Made by a program: the position numbers and the translations under genes. Of a stretch of DNA of 64,000 nt, positions 55,032-64,000 are shown piece by piece. Each line of letters opens with the position of its first letter. Position 1 is the stretch's first letter. The DNA is from Emydura subglobosa. Taxonomy: Eukaryota; Chordata; Testudines; Chelidae. Location of the stretch: contig ML679946.1 in the NCBI GenBank assembly GCA_007922225.1, positions 97,222,759 to 97,286,758 of the forward strand. Reading direction: 5' to 3'. Below the pieces are notes generated by a model. The model saw only the letters and a list, made by a program, of their open reading frames with translations. It was not told where the DNA came from and searched no databases.

Positions 55032-56044
55032 GAAACTCCTTTCATTAATGGCCACTGTTACAAGAAGACAGCAAAAAATACAGTGATTTTTCTGTATTAG
55101 GTAAACTTGCATCTAAAGACCCATTGTAACTGTAGCTAAGGAGGAGATCAATTGGCGCCTTTGTTGCCAAAGTCATTCTTAAAGATTCACTCGCAAAAAC
55201 TGGCAAAAAGCTCAATCTCGTTTTCAAATCTGTGAGTTTAAAACCTCAGGGTCGCTGCTTGATAAGTTTTGAGCATGTCTCTTTAAGTCCTTGCTGCTGA
55301 GACTTTTTCGTTTCCAGCCCATCAAAAAAGCAAAGCTTTGTCCGACTTTATTGTACTTACACATTCTGTTGTCTAATTGTGTTAATGTTGTGTCTAAGAT
55401 GAGGTTAAAAACACCACATTCAAAAACTTTTTCAGTATCTGATAACTTTTCATCCTTTGCAAGTTTTCATGGCAATACTTCCCTTCTTTGAAATTGTTTC
55501 TGTTTGAGCTGTGTGGATATTCCTTATGTTTCAGCCTGTGAACTAGCAGGTTCCTTAGATGCAGTGAACCCAGAAGACCATAATTCTATTAAAGCATCCC
55601 AAAGCCCACTAAGTAAACTGTGAGCCATTTGAATGTCAAGATCTGGCATTAATTTTTTTGCTCACAACATTAATTTTTGATAAGATAGTATAACACATCT
55701 CACCCAAAACAGAAAACCTGAAATGTTCCTTTGCAAGATCTCAGCTTCTGAATTAAGCTCTAGTGTAAGATTGTGTGATGCCTTGATCTCATATACAGCA
55801 TCAAAAACATCCTCAACCTGATTTTGTTGTGGACAGATGGTCAGCAAGGATAGAGGCAATCTTGAGATGCCTTGGCATTTTAATATAATGCTAATATTCT
55901 TTTCAAAACTTCCCAACGATTAGTAGAAGCAGAAAAACAAGATATATAATCTTTCAACAATTCCAAAAAATAGAATAATAATTGCCGGAGCTTTTCCAAC
56001 TTGATTCAGTGAATGGGGAGCACATGGGACAAAAGACACATACT

Positions 56045-56217
56045 TATTTGCCAGAAGCTGGGAATGGGCAACGGGATAGGTCACTTGATGATTACCTGTC
56101 TGTTCATTCCCTCTGAAACACCTGGCACTGGCCACTGTCGGAATGCAGGATACTGGGCTAGATGGACCATTGGTCTGAGCCAGTATGGCGGTATTTATGT
56201 TCTGATGTTCTTATGAT
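56045..56217 (+). mobile_element. CR1 3' end inserted in the hAT relic
   Basis: Begins at TTTGCCAGAAGCTGG, then GGGATAGGTCACTTGATGATTACC, CACTGTCGGAATGC, GGGCTAGATGGACCATTGG and CTGATGTTCTTATGA. It lies between the RGQSYDN block and the VPCAPHSLN block of the transposase relic, so it is a later insertion. It is the plus-strand form of 7188-7320 and 18334-18541. Confidence 0.9.
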
Positions 56218-56420
56218 TTAACTGCTAAATTTGATTTTGAACATTTTTGTGTGATGCTGCCATGTTAGCTTCATTGTCATAGCTTTGTCCCCGGCAATCA
56301 GCCATACCTAAACTGTCTTTTTTCAGCTTATCTAACAGAATCTCCATAAGATCCCCCTCTGTTTTAGTGTGGACATCAATGAAATCTACAAAGCATGAAA
56401 TGGGATCTTGAATGGACCAT

Positions 56421-58397
56421 CTGAGGCCATAAGCAGAGAAGGCTAGGGCCCCCACAATGGAAGAAAACAAGGAGAAGTGAAAAACCCTGGCCCTTTGGGC
56501 CCAGGCCCAGTGCCACTGGACCCCCACTTTGCACAGCCTTGCACTGGGCAACTGAATTAACATCTCACTAAGCGAGCTGGGCAGTTCACACATCTCTGGC
56601 CTATTATTCACTAACTCTCTGCTAATTCACATCTATGCATTGCTTACGGTGTCCACATTTTCAGGGTTTTCTCCACAAACATAGCGGCTAGAAACTTTCT
56701 TTTTACATAAATAAAAGCTGAGATTCTGGAAAACAAAATGGCATCTGGAGAGAAGTGCTGCTATGCCATATCCCATAAATGCTGCTGTCCAAGGGCAGTC
56801 CCGCCCTGTAGCACCCCTGTCTGGCCAAAAGTGGCTCTGCTGACACCAGCTGCATTTTCCCTTTAACTCAAGCTCTCTTAAAAAGTCCAGACAGTCCCGA
56901 CATTCAAAACATTCCCTCTTCTGTGGTCCAGTTTATCGATTCCTGCAAAAAGTCTGTCAAGATACAACTCAAACTTACAAAACTTTCCTCCTACTTTCAC
57001 CTGGGCCCTACCCTTGGTCCCTGAGGTTTTGTCTGTCCCTGAGAATTCAAACACTCTTCTGCTCCAGCTCCAAGCTGGGCCCAGCCCTTCCTCCCTGAAG
57101 GTCTGTCTTCCTGTCTCCCAGCACTTCTTGCCTGATCTTTGTCCTTCTCCACAGACCTTCCCTGCTACTGTCTTCTCCCTGATAATTCAGGGCCCTACAG
57201 GAGCCTTCTTACCCCCTGCCATCTCTGCAGGCATCTAACACCTCACCTACAACTGTCTCCCCCACAATAAGGCCCATGTGCCTTCCGTTAAGCCCAGATG
57301 GGCAGCAGGCAATCAGTCAAGGTGCACTGGATTCTGCTCCCTTTCTTGCACGGCCAGTCACCCTCTGACACATGCCCAAATCCAAGCCCTGTCATAGCCA
57401 GGATTAATGAATGAGGGATGTGCTTGCTGTGTTGAGGATTGCAGTACCTATGACCACCTACAAAAGGCTAAAAAGGTAAGCAAACAGGCAGTCATATCCT
57501 GACAGAGGAGCTCTGCAAACATGAATGCATCCTTCCAGAGGAAACTGACATCCAGACTTCCCCTTCCACCTGATGTAAACATTCACATGCATAATGACCC
57601 AGAAAGAAGGAAAGACCATCAGTTTTTAGGTCTTTCATTTATTTGAAAGGCTGAATATCTTTGTACTTATTACTTACTCATTTGCCCATAAAGTTCTATT
57701 TTTTTTATGGCGGTGTAAGTCAAAGACCCATCACTCAATTATATTCACAAGTCATCCTGACAAAGTGCTAACAGGATTGTAAGATAAAAGGCACTTTATA
57801 AACGTACAAGTTATTGCTGCTGTAACTAGTTTTATCATCATTTGTAAACTGTACAAAGAACATCACCTTTGCAGCTATTCATTAATTTATGTTTGTGCTA
57901 CCACTAATTGGTGTCTCCCTAGGGATTTCTCAAAACCAGCTGTGTGACCATATGGATAGGTACACTTGTTTACAAATCCTATTATTTATGCACATACAGA
58001 TCTGCCTGGGGAAATAAGATTTTGACTGGATTCTGTTAGGGAAAACAAACAAGAAAGGTACTGTCACCACAAATGCAGGATTATGCTTTCCTATACCATT
58101 TTGAAGGGAAGTTATAGGAAACCCCAACACTTGTGTAGATCCTTAAGGAAAACCATGACTTAAGTCAGAGACAGGGTTAAAAATAAACTGGACTGTTGCA
58201 TTGGGATCACGTGTCTTTTTTCTGAGGCAAAAATAAAGAACTGCAAAGCAAAGCACATTTACAATATAGATCACATTTAGCAAAGAATTGGTAGGTTTTG
58301 TCATTATTGAGTACTCTAAAAATGCCTACTAGAGAGCCAGTAAATGGAAATGAAATGAAAGCTGTGGTTTAGATGCTAATAAGTGGGGTAATGGTAA
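56421..58397. other. No recognisable gene
   Basis: The first 300 bp are GC-richer and may be further element sequence. 56600-57300 is a pyrimidine-rich block with no motif. A small MIR-like GGCACTTTATAAACG sits near 57791. Nothing else recognised. Confidence 0.4.
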
Positions 58398-58512
58398 TGG
58401 ACCCATATTTTGATCTCAGTTACACCAGCAGAGACCAGGGTAATTCCAATGACTTAAGTCAATGGAGCTACTCTGGATTTACATCAGTGTAACGGAGATC
58501 AGGACCTGGCCC
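58398..58512. repeat. Palindromic repeat (TCCATTGACTT type)
   Basis: The left arm GATCTCAGTTACACCAGC and the right arm, reversed GATCTCCGTTACACTGATG, are inverted, around AATGACTTAAGTCAATGG. A well-formed example of the family seen at 46980. Confidence 0.75.
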
Positions 58513-59026
58513 GATGTTTATAGATAAACTAATAGCATTTAAGTAAAATGGCATTTTAATGATAAATTACATTTATATACTGAGTTTTATCCAAAAGCAC
58601 TTAATCCACCATAAAAATGCATTCACTGTTTAAAGGGCTGATGAATTCCATTGAGATCAATGGACTTTGGATAAATCCCCCAAGTGTTCTCAGCAGCCTT
58701 ACTCAGCAGGTTTGGACAGAAAATGAAAACTAGTCAGCAGATTTAATACCGAATCACTGAGAAACAATAAGTTAGGAATGTTATGATACCATTTGTATAG
58801 AGTCAGTTTTATATCTCACCCAAAGGACAGCATTTCCACTACAGTATTCTCTGGGAAAAGTGTTAATAAGAAATAAACACAATGCCATTAGATAGCACCT
58901 TGAATCCAGAACAATTCCAAAAAGTTGTACATGCTGCATATTATATTGGTTCGATACTAACACACTATGAAGAGTGCATCTTACATAGTTGCCAACACCT
59001 GCAACACTATTTCTATTAGTACTTCA

Positions 59027-59956
59027 GCATATGATCTGGATGATGGTTTGCACCCTCAGCAAGTTCACGGATAATACTAAACTCAGAGGAGTGGTAGATA
59101 TGCTGGAGAATAGGGATAGGATACAGAGTAACCTAGACAAATTGAAGGATTGGGCCAAAAGAAATTGGAGAAGGTTCAACAAGGACAAGTTCAGAGTCCT
59201 GCACTTAGGATGTAAGAATCTCATGCACTGATACAGACTGGGGACTGATTGGCTAAGCAGCAGTTCTGCAGAAAAGGACTTGGGGTTACAGTGGACAAGA
59301 AGCTAGATATGAGTCAATATTGTGCCCTTATTGCCAAGAAGGCTAACGGCATATTGGGCTGTATTAGTAGGAGCATTGCCAGCAGATCGACGGAAGTCAT
59401 TATTCCCCTCTACTTGGCATTGGTGATGCCTCATTTGGAGTATTGTGTCCAATTTTGAGTCCCCCACTACAGAAAGGATGTGGACAAACTGCAGAGAGTC
59501 CAGTGGAGGGCAACAAAAATGATTAGAGTCCTGGGGCATATGACTTATGAGGACAGGCTGAGAGAACTGGGTTTATTTAGTCTGTAGAAGAGAAGAGTCA
59601 GGGGGGATTTGGTAGCAGCCTTCAATTACCTGAAGGGGGGTTCCAAAGAGGATGGATGGAGCTAGGCTGTTCTCAGTGGTGGCAGATGACAGAACAAGCA
59701 ACAATTGTCTCAAGTTGCAGTGGGGGAGGTCTAGGTTGGATATTAGGAAAAACCTTTTCACTAGGAGGGTGGTGAAGCACTGGAATGAGTTACCTCGGGA
59801 GGTGGTAGAGTCTCCATCCTTTGAGGTTTTTAAGGTGCAACTTGACAAAGCCCTGGCTGGGATGATTTAGTTGTGGTTGGTCCTGCTTTGAGCAGTGGGT
59901 TGGACTAGATGACCTCCTGAGGTCCCTTCCAATGCTAATCTTCTATGATTCTATAT
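59027..59956 (+). mobile_element. CR1 LINE, 0.93 kb
   Basis: Plus-strand CR1 of the same type as the 36.5-kb copy. It starts right at ATGATCTGGATGATGG, the family sequence coding for the NDL-D-D part before the catalytic box. The reading contains CTLSKFTDNTKLRGVVDMLENRDRIQ, so the family FADD box is degraded to FTDN. It continues with [45 protein letters not shown] and [10 protein letters not shown], then frame breaks. The 3' end is complete: GGACTAGATGACCTCCTGAGG and TCTATGATTCTATA. Cut short at its 5' end exactly at that point. Confidence 0.95.
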
Positions 59957-60961
59957 ATGTCAGAAATTAAATATAAACAAACATAATAAAATAGCCTCAA
60001 AATTGAACTGGCGGAAACACAGCTAAATATGGTAAAGAAATAAACATAGCCTCTGTCCATTTAATAAAGAAAGGAAAAGGAAAAGTAATAAGGCTGTTGT
60101 AAAACAAGTCCATTGCATCTTCGTCCAGCATCTAATCAAGAGATTAAACAAAAATCAAGGGTCTACAGAGCCATTTAAAATACATATTATGCACATGTAT
60201 ACTATAGCTTGAGGTTTTAGCTGCAGACCACCTCAGGGAGTTTACCCAAAGCAGTTCATCTGCTAAGCTTAATTCACATGAATATTTTCTCTCTCTTAAG
60301 GAAGTCATGGGAAGAAAATAACTAGACTCTGAGTTAGAGTTACTCCAATGTGGGTGGACGAGCTACTTCACACAAACTGTTAGCTGGAACTACAAGAAAC
60401 TTCAGAAATTATCATTTAAATAAAAATAGCCTCCTGCCAGGAGGGAAGTTTTTCATACATCTAGTGCTAGAAGCTCTAATTCTGGGCTGCATTTCTACCT
60501 TTTGGCTCATTTGGGCCTGTGTGTTATAGAATTAATATGATAGTAAATAATTACATATGTTAGAGAGTCAAATTCTGGTAGGGATAGGTGCATTTCATGG
60601 GCAGCTGCAAGGAAAAAACAACCCAAAAATAAATCAGCAGCAGGGAAGGCTGATGTTGGCCACTCCATCACCGACAACTCCATGGAAAGCCATCACAGTA
60701 GGCTTTAGATGATGGAGCTGCACAGAAAGGGGAATAAGAGCCAAGGGATATTGCTCCTCATCTTTATACACACCCTGACCTGACCCCTGTGCACCATACA
60801 ACTCTGCAGATTATTTATGCTTTTACTAGGAGTAATCTGTGTGAGGGACTTCTGCCAGCAACATTAGTAGCACATATTAATGCTGCTTTTGCATCTGTTT
60901 AGGGAGCAATTTCATGTTGATCAAGTACTTAGCGCTAAGCATTTATGAGTCAACAGAGAAG

Positions 60962-61003
<42 letters not shown>

Positions 61004-62796
61004 GAGACAAACATACAGCATTCATTGTATTTCCATTTTGGTAGCCAATAATGCAAGATATTAATGCCACCACTGCAAACAGTGGACCATGCACAGAGGA
61101 AAACAGTCCGTACCCAGCAATTTGTAAACTCTGAAGTCCTGACATTAAATCTCATCAGATCCAGCAGACCCTTCTGCCCACACAAAATCCTGGTGAATTT
61201 TATGAAGCTCTATGTGAGCATAATGGTTCACCTGCATGAATCAAATGGCAGGACTGGGGCTGGTAGTCACCTGTAAACACTGAGACTACCCATGTTTGCA
61301 AACCCACCCATCTTTTCTGTTCACCCACCTGACCCCTTTTTGTCTCCAGTAATGGGACTGCATAAAGCCAGACCAAATGGGGCCACTGAATCGAGCAACT
61401 ACAACTATTTTCACTTCTTAAAAGTTAGGAGTAACTCCATTGAATTCAGTAGCGTAATACCAGTGCAAAGATGTGAGAATATCAAAATTGGGCCTTTAAT
61501 ACATTTCCGCTATAGCTGGTATACTGAAAAAAAATCTAAATAAAAACCAATGAAAACATCATTTGATTTAGCTATAGCCATAAAAAGATTAAACAAACTG
61601 AATAGCCAAAATCCTGGACTGATTTGCATGCCATGTAATTCAGTTCTCTTAATAGGATTTCACAGGGTTTCAACCAGCATAGAATCTGATCCAGTAAGGG
61701 TGAAATGCTATTGAAAATGTAGTTGTGCTATTGTGTGTAGAAGGAAAGGTGAGATGGGTAAAGGGATGGAGGAAGAGAAAGTCTAAAAGGTTTTTAAAAT
61801 ATCCAACATCATTAAGGATAAAAACCAATAGAACAAATTAATAGAACAGCAGGAAGAAGTTTGCTACATTTTTTCTCTTATTTCCCTTCTATTGATAAAA
61901 TGCCAGATGCTGGCATTGAATAACTTAGGCCATATCATATGACTTTTTTAAAAAACTTAATTTATTTCTCTTGAAAGGTGCTGGATTGATGTTTCTGGAA
62001 CTTGAAGTTCCACAGTTTATCCAGAGATCAAACAAAGCACAGGTAGAGGCAATGCAAACTACTTCACACTGCTCTGCAAATATGCCTCCATCTGTTAAGG
62101 TTTGAGGGATTAATTCCTTCCTCATGTCAAGTCAGTCACTGCCCTGGCTGCTGAAACAGACCCAGGGGAGGGGCAATTAGGGCCAACTTTTGTAGTCAAT
62201 TTTTAGAAATGGACACATCCATTAGAAACTGGACTGAGCTACCAAATTCATTTCTCACCAGGGCAGTGTTATAACCATTGACTGTAAGGTGAAAGGCTTC
62301 ATATACTATCATTTGCTCTTTAACTCATCAGGCCCTTCAAGCCATATATATGTTTAATATGACCCAATTACTGCATAAGACTGAACGTTAAATAGATGAT
62401 GGATCAACCATTAGGTAAAGTCAGCCTAAGAAATTGGACTTGTTCCTGTAAAATTTCACAATTTAAAGAATATTAGTGACACTGGATTGCTCCCTTCACT
62501 GAGTGTTGAGAAATTTGAAAAGTCTGTGCATACTACCTCCTTCTCATGTTAACTGCACCATATGTTCTTTCCCTCTAAATAACTCATACTCTGTATTAGA
62601 TCTTCAACATTGTGTTAATAAGGGGAAAAGGAAAATTTCAGACCTAGTAGTAAAAGATGTATTTCATCATTCTAAATAATCCACAGGAATAGGATTTAAG
62701 AACATGGTTGGACATCAGTGATATCTCAGGGTAGAAGAGATTATTTGTTGAAAAGTGACAATGAGCTTATTACATAGTCCCCAAAGTGTTTACAGT
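59957..62796. other. No recognisable gene; one microsatellite
   Basis: AT-rich. Contains the GT/GA microsatellite at 60965-61003; 61425-61500 resembles a fragment of the AATTCAGTAGCGTAATACC palindromic type. Frames near 60921-61543 are short and motif-free. Confidence 0.45.
60965..61003. repeat. (GT)n(GA)n microsatellite
   Basis: About six GT units followed by about 12 GA units, uninterrupted. Confidence 0.95.
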
Positions 62797-62940
62797 CTAA
62801 GGCCCCCAATCCTACAAAGACTTACTCACATGCTTAACTTTATGCACTGAGAGTAGTCCCACCGAAGTCAATGGGTTATTCACAGTGCATATAGTTAAGC
62901 ATATCCTTAAATCTTTGCAGGATCCAGGCTTAATTCAGAT
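62797..62940. repeat. Palindromic CAATGGG-type repeat, clear example
   Basis: Left: ATCCTACAAAGACTTACTCAC, ATGCTTAACTTTATGCACTG. Right, reversed: ATCCTGCAAAGATTTAAGG, ATGCTTAACTATATGCACTG. The arms flank CGAAGTCAATGGG. The best-formed palindrome of this type in the window. Confidence 0.8.
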
Positions 62941-63559
62941 ACAAATGGTCTGAAAGGTACAAACTGGATAAGGTACTTAACTATGGTGAATTGTTGCTTG
63001 CAAAGGCTTAATCAGATCATCAGTTTGGGACTGGGAGGGACATTTCATATTGGCAAGAATTTGGATTTTTTCATTTGTCTCTAGTGGACTGAATGTGGGA
63101 GCTAAGGGGAATTTAACAAGATCCTAAAATACCCTAGACTTTCCCTTTACATTCAATAGGGTTACATTGGCATAACTGAAGGCTAAATCTGGCACAATGC
63201 ACCAACAATAAACTTAATACTGCTTATCTGTAACACGTAATATATGTTACGTTGACCTGGGAAACTCATTATAATTTGCTCTTTTTGTACAAGATGTCTA
63301 TGAAGGATAAGTTCCTGCAACTAATTATTTGGCTTTGGAGGGTAAGTCCAAGGTGAATGCCATATCAGTTGAAAAGAGAAAAAAAAAAGCGTGATGCTAT
63401 TTTCCCTCCTGTCACTTGGAGTAATGCAAAAGGTTCCATTCTCATAGCCTTATGATACATTGCAAAATAAGGGTGGTACTATGAAGACAAGGATTCCCAC
63501 TAACATCCCAACAAAGAAATTAGCACAGTAACATTTGACAGGCTTGATATTTCCAAAAA
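62941..63559. other. No recognisable gene
   Basis: AT-rich, nothing recognised. Confidence 0.5.
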
Positions 63560-63790
63560 TAACATGGCCTGGTGGTATGCAGGAGACAGTTATTCAGAAG
63601 GTCTGGATTCTGTTCTCCGCCTTGTCAATTGCTTATTGTGACACTTCAGGCAAGCCACTTCAACTCTCTTTACCTCCATTTCCTAGACTGTAAAGTGGAG
63701 AGATTGATACTTGCTGGCCTTTGTAAAGCGCTTCAAGAACCTTGAATGAAAGGTGCTGGGTAAGTAAAAGGTATTATTATCATCAGCTTA
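63560..63790 (+). mobile_element. MIR-type SINE, near full length
   Basis: TGGCCTGGTGGTATGCAGGAG stands at the A-box position, GGTCTGGATTCTGTTCTCC at the B-box. The core follows: ATTGTGACACTTCAGGCAAGCC, CCTCCATTTCCTAGACTG and the LINE-like 3' part GTAAAGCGCTTCAAGAACC ... GGTATTATTATC. Diverged but complete from A box to tail. Confidence 0.85.
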
Positions 63791-63968
63791 AAAACAAGCA
63801 CTTGCAAAAGTTTGGAATAAATAAATAGTGCCTGAGCCCAGGAAGGTAAACCTTACAATCAGTTATTAAATGTGTGGCTTGCTTTTTAGAACATCTCACA
63901 TTTTTACCATTGTTATTTCAAATTAACAACAATATAGTGCAAATTGTTACTTAAGTTTTATATTCTGA

Positions 63969-64000
63969 CAGTGCCTAGAGGTCTCAAGGCAGTTGGAATC
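63969..64000 (-). mobile_element. L2-type 3' tail, cut by window end
   Basis: ACAGTGCCTAGAGGTCTCAAGGC resembles the reversed L2 3' end. Only 32 bp are visible. Confidence 0.4.

Larger units (their letters stand above)
54800..56420 (-). pseudogene. ZMYM1-like hAT transposase relic
   Basis: A decayed minus-strand hAT-superfamily transposase of the ZMYM1/DUF4371 type. In coding order: FVDFIDVHTKTEG and LGMADCRGQSYDNEANMA (family RGQGYDNGANM block), a CR1 interruption, VPCAPHSLNQVG and FFGIVERLYILFF (family C..HSLNL ... FFxxVQxLYxFFS), VFDAVYEIKASHNLT, FNLILDTTLTQLDNRM, and the dimerization block VTVAINERSFSKLKL (family TVASAERSFSKLKLIK). After a frameshift the block continues VQERLSDLAIISIE (family QERLxxLAxLSIE). 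There are stops and several frame changes, so it is not a functional host protein. Whether it is a transposon copy or a retrocopied host ZMYM1-like gene cannot be told here; no introns or poly(A) tail were identified. Confidence 0.8.

Noticed and set aside
56225..56611. 128-codon minus-strand frame as a host gene
   Set aside because: Only its second half matches the hAT block; the first part has no similarity and the frame is one piece of a decayed transposase.

Overview
This window looks like non-coding, repeat-rich nuclear DNA from a sauropsid vertebrate, most likely a turtle or tortoise. The evidence is the repeat content. There are about a dozen CR1 LINE copies, several ending in the ATTCTATGA-type tail and the GGAAGGGACCTCAGGAGGTC 3' block typical of turtle and archosaur CR1. 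There are also L2-clade LINEs, MIR-type SINEs, short inverted-repeat DNA elements with GGTCTACAC-type ends, a Ty3/Gypsy element with a chromodomain, an RTE-clade LINE and a ZMYM1-like hAT transposase relic. I see no intact host protein-coding gene, no tRNA or rRNA gene and no CRISPR array. The window is best read as intergenic DNA or a long intron. Nearly all sizeable open frames are remnants of transposons or chance frames.

Layout. 1-16 kb: a CR1 3' end cut by the window edge, short CR1 and L2 tails, an L2 reverse-transcriptase relic (7.5-8.2 kb), then a long AT-rich stretch with few recognisable repeats and one possible 56-bp exon (16077-16132). 16-24 kb: inverted-repeat elements, CR1 tails, GC-rich low-coding DNA (20.4-20.9 kb), and an L2 copy split by a DNA element (21.6-22.6 kb). 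24.8-28.6 kb: the most structured region. One plus-strand L2 copy is split by a DNA element that itself carries another DNA element, then by a minus-strand Ty3/Gypsy element with both LTRs but almost no pol, then by a MIR-like SINE. 29.7-38.5 kb: four CR1 copies, one of them (36.5-37.5 kb) with 261 uninterrupted codons, and a candidate LTR-derived block at 31.5-32.4 kb. 39.5-48 kb: a second copy of the 16.4-kb DNA element, a 200-bp palindromic repeat abutting another CR1, and more L2. 48-53 kb: two candidate antisense LTRs and an RTE-clade reverse-transcriptase relic. 54.8-56.4 kb: a decayed hAT transposase on the minus strand, broken by a CR1 tail and by a 49-bp insert flanked by a perfect 15-bp direct repeat. 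56.4-64 kb: one more large CR1 copy, a GT/GA microsatellite, palindromic repeats and a MIR.

There is no pathway or operon logic here. The relationships are historical: which element jumped into which. The nested order gives a relative chronology (L2 and hAT old, DNA elements and Gypsy later, some CR1 youngest). Family names come from recognising protein motifs and 3'-end consensus sequences by eye. No database search was run, so subfamily names are deliberately not given.
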